From: Bretschneidera sinensis
Taxonomy: Eukaryota > Streptophyta > Magnoliopsida > Brassicales > Akaniaceae
NCBI GenBank assembly: GCA_023935145.1
Contig: CM043703.1
Coordinates: forward strand, 22,865,227 to 22,929,226
DNA: 64,000 nucleotides
Reading direction: 5' to 3'
The notes under the pieces were generated by a model. The model saw only the letters and a program-made list of their open reading frames with translations, searched no databases and was not told the origin of the DNA. How positions within the stretch are numbered: position 1 is the first letter of the stretch; each line of letters opens with the position of its first letter. Positions 46,766 through 64,000 of this stretch are shown piece after piece. A program made the translations under genes and the position numbers.

Positions 46766-46777
46766 TGGTATGAGAGC
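46766..46777 (+). promoter_or_regulatory. Chromovirus primer-binding site
   Basis: tggtatgagagc four bases after the LTR, one base away from the initiator tRNA-Met site tggtatcagagc. Confidence 0.8.
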
Positions 46778-46861
46778 ATTAGGTTTTAAGATTATGTAGA
46801 CTGCATGAGAACTTAAAAAGTGGAAGATCTAAATAAATTATATTTTAAATAGTCTAAGAAT

Positions 46862-47990
46862 GACACATGGACGTCCTAGAGCTAGAGTTAGAGTTGTTGA
46901 TTTGAGAGGGCGTGGTAGGCCCCAATATTTTTGACAAGTCGAGGTTAAGTTCGAATCTCTAGTTCCTAGAATGGAACATGTTGACAATATAATTGATATT
47001 AGTAAAGCTATGAGAGAATCTGAAGTTAAAAGAGATGAGCTAAGATAAGCTCTTGCATATGCGGTTGAGAAGTGAAAGTAACAGATGATAAAGTTGATGG
47101 CTTATAGCATAGACTTGATCCTGAGGTGGTTAATCCAGTAATGGTAGACATTTAAAAAGGGGGAAAAGTGAGTTTATGCATGAGATGCAGGGAGATATAT
47201 TAAGCTAAATGCTTTGTTATTTAAAGAATTTATGAATTCTTTTAAGCTTGAATTTTGGGAGAAATATGTAGAGAGATTTATTTGGTATTTTACCAGTAAC
47301 TGGCAAGTAGATGGTTGTCTTTGCTTCGTTTGAGTTAGAATGAGATGTTTTAAAATGATGAGAGGATAATCTTCCCAGGGTAAGTGCAGATATTGATAGA
47401 CCCTTAACCTGGAATAGGTTTAAGAAGGTTTTCCTTGATAAATACTTTCTTTATACCTCTAGAGCCTAACAAGATAGAGATTTTTTTTATTTGGGGTAAA
47501 TGTGTTGACTGTAGCTCAGTATGATAGTAGATTTGTTGTCTTATCAATGGTTATACCGGATATGGTAGACCTAGAGGAGAAGAAGTGTAAGAGGTTCATA
47601 GATGAACTATGTTTTAAGATTTGATCGAAACTATCTTACATAAGGAATATGAATTATGTTACGTTGGCGGATATAACACTCTAGATTGAGAAGGAGGTGA
47701 TGGAATTTAGAGGAAAGAGGAACTGATGGAAGAAGCCTAAATTTGAGGAACCCAGAGGTGGTACCAGTATGAGTGTGTAGGGTTGAAAACCACCCAGAGG
47801 AGGCATTCCTTTTCACAAGGAATTGAAGTACAAGAGTTGGAGGCAAGCAGGATCTGTTACTTCTGTAGCTCAGAATACTATCAGTGGGACCTTTAGATTT
47901 GGGAGACAGGTTATGTGAACTGAGAGTCATGGCAGAGGAAGTAAGTATACCACCAAGGGGAAGTGGTAATCTGATGTATGATTGAGAGAC
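46862..47990 (+). pseudogene. Chromovirus gag remnant
   Basis: Broken frames read a basic N-terminus (MTHGRPRARVRVVDLRGRGR), then gag-like phrases (FKEFMNSFKLEFWEKYV, VLTVAQYDSRFVVLSMV, EEKKCKRFIDEL, ADITLXIEKEV). Stops interrupt it throughout. No clear zinc knuckle survives. Confidence 0.65.
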
Positions 47991-48059
47991 ATAAGTTTTA
48001 TATATATATATTCAGATAAGATATTTATCCCAGAATTGTCAAAATTTGAAGTGTTTTAT

Positions 48060-49840
48060 GTGAGGAGAAGGTGGACATATCAATGTTGGGTGATCTTGGT
48101 GCAACCTATTCTTTTGCATCCAATATTTATATAAAGTCTATTGAAATATGTATTAGTTCTTTGATGCAAAATATTTTTGTTGAAAGTTCCCTCTAGAGTA
48201 GAGTGATAATCATAAATGTTTACAAGTGTGGTGTGATTCATATCAATAATAGAGAATCTGAAGCTGATTTATTATCTTTGAATATAATATAATTTTGAGA
48301 ATGAATTGGTTGTCGACGTATTACATTTGGGTTGATTGTTCCAGAAAGAAGGTAATGTTCAAATATGGACATGAGGAGTGTAACTTTCAGAGAGAATATA
48401 AAATACTCTCGAACTATCTCATTTTGCTCTGACCACTAGGAGATGGTTGATGAAGGGTTGTGAGGAGTGTTTGACTTACATAATGGATTCTAAAAAGGGA
48501 AATAGGAAGTTAGATATAAATCGTAGTGGTAAAAGGTTATTCTAATGTAATTCTTGATGAGTTGTCTAGGTTGCCTTCAAGTAGGGAGATTAAATTCTCG
48601 ATTGATGTGATACCAGGATCATCACATATATTTAATAGCACCTTATAGAGTGGCACCCATTGAGTTAAGAGAATTAAAAGTTCAAGAATTTTTACATATA
48701 CAATTTATTGGACCTAATGTATTTGGGAAGCCCCTGTGTTGTGCGTGAAGGAGGAAAATGGAATGATAAGATTGTGTATAGACTACAAATAGTTAAATAA
48801 GAACAAATATCTTTTACCCAGGATAAATGGATTATTTGAGCAGTTGCAAGGAGTGAGAGTGCTTTCTAAGATAAACCTGAGATCAGGTTATCACCATTTG
48901 AGGATAGAGAAGGGAGATGTGCCTAAGACAGCTTTTAGGATACGTTATGGTCATAAGCTTTTTGTGATGTCATGTGGATTAATTAATGTTTCAGAAACAT
49001 TCATGGACTTGATGAATAGAGTGTTTAAACTATATCTTAACAAGCTTATGGTTGTATTTGACTTTCTGATATATTCTAAAAAGGAAGAACGGCATGTGAA
49101 ACATTAGACAATGTGTTGGAGATTCTGAGGAGAGAGAAATTATATACAAAGTTTTCTAAGTGTGAGTGTTGGTTGAATGAAATAATTTTCTTGGAACATG
49201 TAATATCAGGAAATGGCATAACAATTGATCCATAAAAGGTAGAGGCAATGTTAAGTTGGGAGAGACCAATTAATGTGATTAAGATTAGAATCTTCTTAGG
49301 GTTAGCTGGTTATTATAGAAGATTCTTTCAAAAAAATTTATTATTATAATACTGTTGCATAGACTGACCAAGAAAGAGGTGAGATTTGTATGGTGAGGGA
49401 AGTGTGAGAAAAAAATTTCGATTACTAAAGGAGAAATTTACTATAGCTCCAATATCGATGCTTCCTTCTAGTGATGAAGGATTTGTGGTGTATAGTGATG
49501 CGTCATATCAATGATTGAGATATGTGTAACATAGGAAAGCTATGGCCCATACTTTTAGGCAATTGAAGATTCATGATAAAATTTATCCTACTCATGACTT
49601 AGAGTTGGCTGCTATAGTGTTTACTTTAAAGATTGGAGACATCATCTGTATGAAGCCACTTGAGAGTTATTCATTGATCATAAGAGTTTGACATACTTAC
49701 TTGCTCAGAGAGAGTTGAATTTCAGGCAAAGATGGTAGATGGAGTTGATTAGTAACGATGATTATATAATTCACTATCATCCAGAAAATGAGAAGGTAAT
49801 AGCTGATGCATTGAGTAGAAAATCTACAAGAATATTTTCT
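48060..49840 (+). pseudogene. Chromovirus protease, reverse transcriptase and RNase H remnant
   Basis: Protease: MLGDLGATYSFAS near 48083, with the usual DSGAT as DLGAT. Reverse transcriptase: RLCIDYK near 48771, then an open segment 48844-49107 with [37 protein letters not shown] and [16 protein letters not shown]. The catalytic block that should read IDD after this is FDF, so it is inactive. RNase H: VVYSDASYQ near 49490 and LELAAIVFTLK near 49600. Many stops and shifts occur. Confidence 0.8.
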
Positions 49841-50059
49841 GCTATTAGGAGTCCTGATGTGAAATTGATGATAGATTTAGAGAGATAAGAATGAATTTGA
49901 ATAACAATGAAAGAAGATCATGGCTAATGAATATGGTTGTACAGTCATCCCTAGTAAAATGCTTTAGAGATGTAAGGTAGAGATGACGAGATAGAAAAGA
50001 TTAAACATTGAGTGCTTACTAGAAAGCAATATGAGTTCAAAATTTGAAATAATGGTGTT

Positions 50060-50720
50060 TTGGTATTGGAACATGAAAATTGTATTCTCAATAATGCAGA
50101 GTTGAGAAAAGAGATAACAAAAAAGGTACATGATGTAGATTCGATGCAACCAAGTAGCAATAAGAGGTATAGAGGATTGAGACAAAATTTCTGGTGGTCA
50201 GGATTAAAAAAGGATGTAGCTGAAACTGTTAGGTTGTATGGAGCACCATTAAGCATAGTGTCAATTAGAGATGCTAGATTTACATTTTGGTTTAGGAGAG
50301 GCTTTCAGAAAGCCACGGGTACACAATTGTAATTTAATATAATTTTTCAACCTCAAACAGAAATGATTATTAGAGTACTAGAAGATATGTTAAGGGCAAA
50401 TGTGATAAGTTCTCAGTAAGTTTGGAATGCTTACATGTCATCGATTGAAGTTGCTTATAATAATCAATATCAAACTAGTATTGGGATGACACCGATTGAG
50501 ACATTGTTTGGTAGGAGGAGTAGAACTCCTATATATTGAGAAGAAATGGGAGAGAGAAATATATCTGGTCCATCCATTATTAAGTTAACAACTAAGAGGA
50601 TCAAATTGATTAGAGAGAACCGTAAAGCAGCACAGAGTAGACCAAATAGTTATACTGATAATAAAAGAAGACCTTTTGAGTTTCAAGTAGGTGATTGGGT
50701 GTAATTAAAAATATCTCCAT
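50060..50720 (+). pseudogene. Chromovirus integrase remnant with internal deletions
   Basis: The start of integrase (YRGLRQNFWWSGLKKDVAE) is joined directly to the middle (VRLYGAPLSIVSIRDARFTF). The zinc-binding CC pair and the first catalytic Asp are therefore missing, and the second Asp (usually SDRDARF) is Ile. The end reads FGRRSRTPIY and FEFQVGDWV. Confidence 0.8.
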
Positions 50721-51115
50721 GAAAAGGTGTGTTGAGGATCAAAGAGAAAGAAACGTTGAGTCTGAGGTAAGTGGGACCTTATGAGGTTGTTGAGAAAGTC
50801 GGGCTAGTTGTGAGTAGCCGGGAGTTGCCTCCAGAATTAAAACATTTATATAATGTATTTCATGTTTCACTTTTATGAAAGTGTTTACATGATGAATATT
50901 AAAATATTTTGAGCAAAGCTATAGAAATTCAGAAAGTTTGGGCTGATATACAAGTACCAGTGAGAATTTAGACCAAAAAAAACAAATCTTGTATAATAAA
51001 ATAATTGAATTAGTTCAAGTTCTGTGGCGGAATAAGGATGTTGAAGAGATTACGTGAAAGCATGCGACAACTATGAAGAAATATTATTCACATTTGTTTT
51101 TGGAGTAAAGTAAAG
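50720..51115 (+). pseudogene. Integrase C-terminus and chromodomain remnant
   Basis: GPYEVVEKVG and LYNVFHVSLL mark the integrase tail. Near 51003 the frame reads IELVQVLWRNKDVEEIT, then after a stop KHATTMKKYYSHLF, which matches the chromodomain found at the C-terminus of plant chromovirus integrases. In that family the domain is thought to steer integration to particular chromatin. Confidence 0.7.
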
Positions 51116-51152
51116 AAATTTCGGGGATGAAATTTTTTAAGGTGGGTAGAAT

Positions 51153-53211
51153 TGTAATACCCGTATTTGTAAAGTAAGGGTAAAGAAGTAAATTAATAAA
51201 TATGACATGAAATTAATATAATATATTTACGCGAAGATTTAGTATTGAATAAAATAATTCTTTTGAAAAAAACCTGGATGTGTGGGGTGTAGTTACAAAG
51301 AAAAAGGAAAAAAAAATCTGGATGTCTAGGTCCAACAAAAGGAGACATATATATATTATTTTCTTTTCTAAAAAAAAAATTACTGGCAATAGGTGTCGCC
51401 ACCTGTCACCAGCAGAGGCAACCTTTGCTGCATGTGAGACAGCAAGGTGCTGATGCACCAAAGTTTTTGCAAGCTGTCGAAAATGCAGCTTTTGCATATA
51501 TACATATATACTTACATGTAGTCTATTTTATTTCTTACAAATTATGTTTAGTTTCCTACAAATCACTCTATTTCTTTAAATGCTTGGAGACCCAAAGAAA
51601 TGTTGAAAGAGCAAAATTTTGATGGGGTTTACGGTGGAACTTGATAGAGGGTCACGAGAAGCTATCAGAAAACAAAAGGTAATAGTGTAATGTTTATTTT
51701 TGAATTTTTAGCATTCATGAAAATTCTCGGAAGTCAAAGTGGAAATTTTTAAAGGGTGTGGTTTATAACGAATTGAATAATAAATTAAAATTTTACTATA
51801 AATATGATGTCAGGTATTGACGATCAACAAGTGATCCACGGGTAGCTTTAAGTGCTACGTGGTGAGTTGGATTTACTTTAAGTAATCTGAATTAAAAAAT
51901 GAAATATCTACTGATAATATTAAAATAAATTATTAACTTATGGTTTGTTGGTAGATGAAAAATTGATTAATAGGTATGATAGGAATTTTGGACATGTGAA
52001 AAATTATTTCGTGAAAAATAATATTTTTGGAATAATAAGTTGATTTAATAATAGAAGTGATAAGTGAAATTCTTGATAAGTTATGGTTGATGTTTTGATT
52101 CGAATTATAAAGAGATGAAATTTAGTGGATCTTGACAAGCTTTGATGGATGATTTGATGTGATTTGGGACGAGAGGAATTTAGTGCAATTTTTTATATAT
52201 AATTTGAGAAAAATCATGATAGCAAAAATTAAATATTTGAATTCACGTTTGTTTTTTTTTATGTTATTATTTGGATACATATTTCATATCATTGTTCATA
52301 TACATATGCATTAAATAAAAGAAAAGAACCGAGAAGTGGTCGGTCTAAAAAAAAATGGTGACAGCCGGTATAGGCTGGAAATAAAAGGGATACCGTGACA
52401 GCTGGTATTTGCTAGAAATGAATACCGTGGCAGCCAGGACAAGCTGTAAAGAAAAGAACCAGGAGGAGACCGGTCTAAGATAACAAAAAAATATGTCGAT
52501 ATGTGGGAAGACGTTCCCATAATAATAATTCATGCATTACATCTGCTTTAATTATTGCTTGCATTATTGAAATGTTGATGTGTGGTGTGTTATTACGAAT
52601 TTATTTATAGAGACATGAGTCTCACAAAGAGACAGTTATGGTGATAAGAGCCATCTAAATGATAGATTTTATGATGTGAACCTCATTACAAGGTAATTTT
52701 GAGATAATTGATTGTCTTAAGGTGAACCAATAAATACAAGAAAGATATTGATAGAGAATGGATCTTATGACATGTGTAGTGATAGTAAAATGCTAGTATT
52801 AAGTTGTATGAGATATAAATGATTAAATATTGAAAGACCATTAATACAAATGAATACTTCTAGTAAATTTAATTCACTGAGCTTGTGAAGCTCATCCCTC
52901 ATTGTACAATGATTTCAGGTAGCAGACAGGACAAATAGTCTGATTGGTTGAGAGTCAGACGAAATCATTTTTGTAAGCGACGTACGTGTCAACATTCTCA
53001 GACTAATGAGAAAATAAAATAAAAATTTATTTGTAAATATTCATGCATTTTACGTTATATATAATGTTTAAAGATCAGATTGATCTAACTCATCTGTTGA
53101 GGATTTATGTAAAAAATTTCTTTTGGTGTTATTTATTTTCATTGTTGCATATGATTTTCAAAATGTGATGATATGGTCTCGGGATTGACCAACCCGGGAT
53201 GAATCGTTACA
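51153..53211 (+). repeat. Chromovirus 3' LTR
   Basis: 2,059 bases from tgtaatacccg to cgttaca, preceded by the purine tract aaggtgggtagaa (51140-51152). Compared with the 5' LTR it lacks about 40 bases near 51832 (before gtgatccacggg), but it keeps the 258 bases lost at the copia junction. Confidence 0.88.
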
Positions 53212-53216
53212 GCTTT

Positions 53217-53290
53217 GATTGAGCTCGAGTTTGAATAATTAAATAAAAACTTAGTTCGATTCTAATCACTAAATTAAGAATTAAGACCAG
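53217..53290. repeat. GAGCTCGAG-rich repeat, right part
   Basis: Short continuation (gattgagctcgagtttg) of the repeat at 38249-38682, after the target duplication. Confidence 0.5.
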
Positions 53291-56200
53291 GGTTGATCAT
53301 CAAGTCGGCCAACCAAACAAATACGAAAGGCATGTGCAATGAATAAATTCAACTTCATAAACACTTAAGTTAGTGCCTTGTTGGCTTGCTATTCTTAAAG
53401 AACAAACCAAGTTGATTAAATAAAAGCAACTTTTTGAACATTTAGCATGTATATCATACTATGTGACATGGCACAAGAGCATGACATTTTCTGACCTCAT
53501 GCTTCTAACCCAGAGTTTATGAAAATTTTTGTGGCTCTATGCTTCTAATTTAAAGAAGAAAACCTATCAAAATAAAGTTAAAGCAGAATATATATCATCG
53601 ACCTATATTTGATACGAATTTAAATTGAATATTTCCTTTGGACAGAAAATTTGTAACTGAAGAGATGAAATTTTTCTCACATTAATTAGCAAAGGAAAGA
53701 AATGAGAAGATTGTTAGGGGTTTTCACACAAAGACAATGGTTATGATTATGGCGAAGATAAAATAGACTTTCAAACTTATTATTCATTCTGTCACCTGAT
53801 TCATCAGGCAATTAATGTTAGAATTTTTTTTAAAAAATGAAATGGACAATTGATTATGGTTAATGAACAGTTGATTGTCATTTTAAACAGAAATTTTTTC
53901 GATTGTGGTAAAGGACATACAATTGTAATCCTGATACCTAACTAAAACTTGTCCATATGTTGAAGGCAATTGATTGTCGTTAGTGAACAATCAGTTGTTA
54001 ATTCATTATTTTAAAAATTCTAAATTTTCAACAATCATGTTTTCAAAGAGTTTCTTTTCCTCCTACCTCTTCACTTTATGACTATTGAGAAAGTATAAAG
54101 TCATATCTAACTTCCATTTTAAAAGAATTATTTACTTTTTTTCTTCTCTTCTTTTCAATTTTTATAATTTTTATGGTCAATATTTCAAACAGAGTTTTTA
54201 AGAGATTCATTGGATTTGCTATCTAACAAAGACTTTATTGTATAGATATTTATTTATAACCTATTAAAAAAAATCTTTTAAAAGTGAAGACAAATAAAAT
54301 CTCAAAAGACAACGATTCTTAACGTGCATATAAAAAAAAAAAAAGATTTTTAAAAGACCTTATGAATGTACCAACGGATGACAGGTTTAAGAGCATCTAG
54401 CAGTGCTCGATTTATGCTTTAAAATGGTGACCGTGATGTTGAGGTCAAAGCAGTCGGCATTCTTTAAGCAGTTTATTTTGCGGATGGGTTTGTTTGAAAC
54501 TGATGGGAATGGGCGTATTAAATGTGATAAAAGAAAGAAGGGTAAGCTGCGTGAGGCCGTGACTGTCGAGATATTTTATAGCCAAAGTTTGGTTTTGACT
54601 TTTGACTTTTCTCAGGAGGTATAACTACCTCAACGTAGACAAATCTTTTATAATTGCGATTATAAGGTTCACGTACGTCTCTTGTTTGTTTTTTTTGTTA
54701 CCTTAATGTACTCATTTCTCGTCTAAAGCTTTACAGTTTAAACCCATCCACAATTACTATATTTTTTATGATGTCACAGTCACGCAATGAGATAACCTAA
54801 AAGTAATGGTGTAATTATAAATCACATAGCATCTCGCTTAATTTGGTACGCTTTCGATTCTCAAGTTGATTGATGCACTTCATTTTTCTCAGGTCAACAT
54901 CTGACTTTCTCCTTACAGCCTGGGAAAAGGATTCCCTTACATAACCTTTTCTGGAGAATCATACTTAATTCATAACTATGCCCATCACCATGAGATCAAG
55001 AAAGACGAAACAGAATTCCTAACCATGAATGTCTAAATTTCACTCTAAAATAAGATCAATTGCTGCTTATTTCATGGACATGCACACTAAATTTAAATTC
55101 TGAACCATTCCCAAATCACGAGTTTATCAGTATCACGGTAACTCAAATCAAAGACAATAGCCTCGTGAGAAAGGAAGTGTAACCATTCATTCTAATTTCT
55201 ACCTCATGTAATCTCAATTTGATAATTTCACCCTACGAGGCAAGAAGCAGACTACTGCCAGTTTACGCAGAAGGCACACATCTATTGGGAGCTGAGGCTA
55301 AATGTAAGCGAGCAAATCCAAATTCGCTGAGATTTACTCTCTTATATGTGCTTAAAACAATAATAACTTGAAGTTCATAGGTTATGAAATGAGATTTAAC
55401 TATAAAAACATGAAAGCATCAACACACAACAGGCTCAAGGTTTAATGGATCCACCCAGTGTACCTTTCACTTTCTCTATCTTATTGTGATTGCAGTGATT
55501 ACTTGGCTTGTATCGTGTATTTATATCAGAAAACCCACCAGAAGTTTGCAATTGTTAAACTGCTGACTTCAGATCTTAAAGTCAGAATAGGAAATCTGCC
55601 CAGATGAAACTGCTTAACGTTTCTTTGTGCAACTGCAGTCTCTCGTCAAGTAGTAGTCGTCAAAATTGTAGGGGCATTTTAAGAGGATGATAATGATTTT
55701 ACCATAAATTAAAATTAAAATGAAAGAATAAGAAAACGTAAGAGAACAGAAGAGAAAAGAAAAATGAGAAAAAAAAACATAATTTTGACTTTTCCATCAT
55801 TTATTTGGTAGAGGATAAAAAGTTAAAGAAAAAAAGAAATTAGCTCATTTAACTTCCCACTCTCTAGTCCTCAATTGGGAGTATTGTGATTTACACACAA
55901 GGGAAGAAAATCTACTATCTTCTCAATTTTCTTTTTTTTTCTCCACCACCAAAAGAAACAAAGTGATTTTCCACTCTCTTTTCTTTCCTCTCACTTTTCC
56001 CTCTGACAAACCATAGCCTTAAAGAATGATTGCACAAAACTATTGCCACATTCCAATCTTGCTCTCAAGTAGAATCTTCTTAAGGAATGACACAAACATG
56101 GTTACCAGTATCCCACATTGGAGACAAGGGATATCACCAAATAGAATGAAATGCCGGCACTATAAAAACCTTTTTCTGATTTCACCATCAGTAAACCCTA

Positions 56201-56402
56201 ATTCTGACCACCTTGAGTAAAAATAAAAATTCACACAAAGGAGCATGTCCAAGAAAGCATGATAAATACACTAAGGAGAAAAATAGTATGAGACTTATTC
56301 ATACATAACATGGTTCTGACTTTTGAGGTTCCAACTGAAATACAAAAGGTGCAACTTGTTTCCCCACAAAAAGGTAAGTCCATAATCGTACAGAATGGAT
56401 TC
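53291..56402. other. Intergenic, no gene supported
   Basis: Mostly AT-rich. It holds loosely repeated phrases related to caattgattgtcgttagtgaac (53845-54000), and a GC-richer 240-base segment (54380-54625) with a 73-codon frame that resembles nothing I know. Pyrimidine- and purine-rich blocks at 55730-56000 may be a small inverted-repeat element. No conserved protein or RNA gene is seen. Confidence 0.5.
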
Positions 56403-56408
56403 TTTATT
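56403..56408 (-). terminator. Polyadenylation signal of the triosephosphate isomerase gene
   Basis: aataaa on the minus strand, about 83 bases after the stop codon at 56491-56493, a normal distance for a plant 3' untranslated region. Confidence 0.6.
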
Positions 56409-56490
56409 TTGAAAAGTCTTACAGAGTGGATTCTGTACCTCTCCGAAACAAAAACTTAACAGACTCACCTACTCATGCTTAAAGCCAAGC

Positions 56491-62602
<6,112 letters not shown>

Positions 62603-63315
62603 CTACAGAAGGATCAAGTTCTCAGCATGTCACATTTCAATTATCCATGAGCATCAATTTTAATTTCAATATAAAAACAATAAAAAGAATGATGATGAAT
62701 TGATGATTAGAGCTAGAGCTAGAAAGCAAAATGAACAATCAACAAAAACCTTTCTCGTGTTGGAAATATTAAGATCAAATAATTCAAATGACAAATCAGT
62801 CAATGCCCAAAAAAATCTAAAAGTAGCACGGTTCTACTAAATTCTAAAGTGGCATGCAATTTGTAAAAGTAAAGCTGACCAGATTAGCTATACCATGAAA
62901 CAAGAATTTTTTTCAGTGAATAAGAACAATGAGCCGATTTGAGAAAATAGTCATGTAGACCAACATGTACTGTGAAAAACTTATTAGCAAAGATATCATA
63001 ACTTTTCACTCCGTCAAGTAATTAGTAATATTAACTGCCAACTTAATTCTTCCATCAATTGTAATTCATTGTAATGAATAATCATGATCCATATCCACAA
63101 GGGTCTCATGAAAAATAGATGTAGTGAAAAAAAACGCAACCGGCATCTCACAAATGTAACAGATCATCTCTCCTAAAAATTACAGTGTTACAGAAGGGTC
63201 GTGTTGTAAAGGTTCAAAAACCAAACGTCACACCACACAGCTCTTAACAAAACATTGGCTGATTACATAAAATGTCACATTCACTTTAATTTGAGGAAGA
63301 TGAGGAAGTAGGAGT
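62603..63315 (-). other. Presumed TPI intron 1 sequence
   Basis: Upstream of the first visible exon. No start exon (no sequence coding the NWKCN block) and no clear promoter seen. Confidence 0.5.
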
Positions 63316-64000
63316 GGGTGTCATTGTTGGTTAATGGATTGGAAAATCATTTCTCGGAATGTGAAGGTTTAAATGATCCTTTGAAAAGAGCTATGGTAAA
63401 AATTTCTCTCCGTGAATGGAAAGGAGACATTTTTTTTTTGCAAGAAACCAAATTGGAAGAGATATACAGCACCTTAGTGAGAAGTGTGTGGGGAGTGAGG
63501 ATGAGTGGATGGAAAGTTCTCTTGGCCCTCTAGTGGTTTAGTCATTTTTTGGAAGGATATGTCATTTTTTTGGAAGGATAGGGTGGTTGAGTTGATGGAT
63601 TCTTAGGTTGGTGTTCACTCGGTTTCGTGTGTATTCAAGGGGGTGGATCAAGGCGTGGAGTGGCTGTTCACCGTGTTGATGGACCAGGGGAGGGATTTGA
63701 AAGATTGTCTCTTTTGGCGAATTGGAAGATATTAAGAGGAGGTGGTGTTTACCTTGGGTTATTGGAGGTACTTTCAAATTAGTTCTCTACCCTCACGAGC
63801 ACTCTGGGGTGTCAGCATCCGAAAGGAGTTGTTGGGGGAGATTCAAAGGTTGGATGAGAGAGAGGTGAGTGGCGGACTCTCCAGAGATGATCCTAGTATA
63901 AGATTGTCTCTTAAAAGGAGCTTGTGAAAGTTATCAATTTGGAAGAAGTGTCTTGGCAACAAAAGTCTAGGCCCCCTTAAGCTTCAAGAGGGTGATAATT
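63316..64000 (+). pseudogene. L1-type LINE fragment: endonuclease and start of the linker
   Basis: Broken frames read MDWKIISRNVKGLNDPLKRA, then FFLQETKLEE (metal-binding Glu of the endonuclease), LVIFWKD-like text and a GGTFK where the family has GGDFN, so a catalytic Asp and Asn are lost. Near 63930 comes NLEEVSWQQKSR, which normally precedes the reverse transcriptase by a short distance. A 20-base local duplication (gtcattttttggaaggatat) lies at 63541-63580. Frameshifts and stops are frequent, and the normal spacing is shortened. The element runs off the window and is antisense to the TPI gene. Confidence 0.8.

Larger units (their letters stand above)
38683..53211 (+). mobile_element. Full-length Ty3/gypsy chromovirus-type element (Tekay/Del-like)
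   Basis: Both ends are defined: 5' LTR start tgtaatac at 38683, 3' LTR end cgttaca at 53211, and a perfect 5-base target duplication gcttt at 38678-38682 and 53212-53216. LTRs are about 2 kb. The order is 5' LTR (38683-40134 and 46299-46761, split by a copia element), primer site, gag, protease, reverse transcriptase, RNase H, integrase and a C-terminal chromodomain remnant. The LTR family is the one found at 1-2456. The internal region is riddled with stops and has deletions in integrase. The Tekay/Del placement is inferred from the chromodomain and long LTRs. Confidence 0.9.

Noticed and set aside
54403..54624. 73-codon frame in a GC-richer intergenic segment
   Set aside because: No recognisable domain, no splice context and no repeat relation; not enough to call a gene.
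55796..56024. Possible small inverted-repeat element (tttggtagagga on the left, tctgacaaaccatagcc on the right)
   Set aside because: Only a loose match between the ends and no target duplication.

Overview
This is a stretch of plant nuclear genome, most probably from a eudicot. It has AT-rich intergenic DNA, GT-AG spliced genes, and nested LTR retrotransposons of both the Ty1/copia and Ty3/gypsy types. The species cannot be named from sequence alone. Only two loci are ordinary cellular genes, both on the minus strand. One is a decayed receptor-like cytoplasmic kinase of subfamily VII (PBL9/APK1-like; six exons, 9570-12394). The other is an apparently intact but 5'-truncated cytosolic triosephosphate isomerase gene (seven exons visible, 56491-62602).

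Layout. 1-2456: the rest of a long gypsy LTR that has landed in an inverted LTR of the same family. 2457-3183: repeat unit A, with a second copy B at about 14270-15022. 3449-7596: two copies of another gypsy LTR placed head to head, forming a palindrome of about 4.1 kb, one arm carrying a 384-bp solo LTR. 8573-8667: a GC-rich, exon-like island. 9570-12394: the kinase pseudogene. 12997-14041: a non-autonomous element with short terminal inverted repeats, filled by an expanded ATA/TAA microsatellite.

15666-38248: a tandem Ty1/copia complex (LTR-internal-LTR-internal-LTR). Its third LTR is split by an Athila-type Ty3/gypsy element (25914-37514) that has an extra ORF after integrase. 38249-53290: a GAGCTCGAG-rich repeat split by a full-length chromovirus-type gypsy element (38683-53211, target duplication gcttt), whose own 5' LTR is split by a further Ty1/copia element (40135-46298). 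53291-56402: about 3 kb with no gene I can support. 56403-62602: the triosephosphate isomerase gene. 63316-64000: the 5' part of an L1-type LINE, antisense to that gene.

Order of events from the nesting: the copia tandem is older than the Athila element inside it, and the chromovirus is older than the copia inside its LTR. Every retroelement gene set carries stops, frameshifts or lost catalytic residues, so none looks autonomous. I found no genes that form a new cellular system. The most unusual items are a dispersed GATCGAGYGCAC-like motif array confined to the Athila element, the two inverted-LTR fold-backs, and identical nonsense mutations shared by the two tandem copia bodies.
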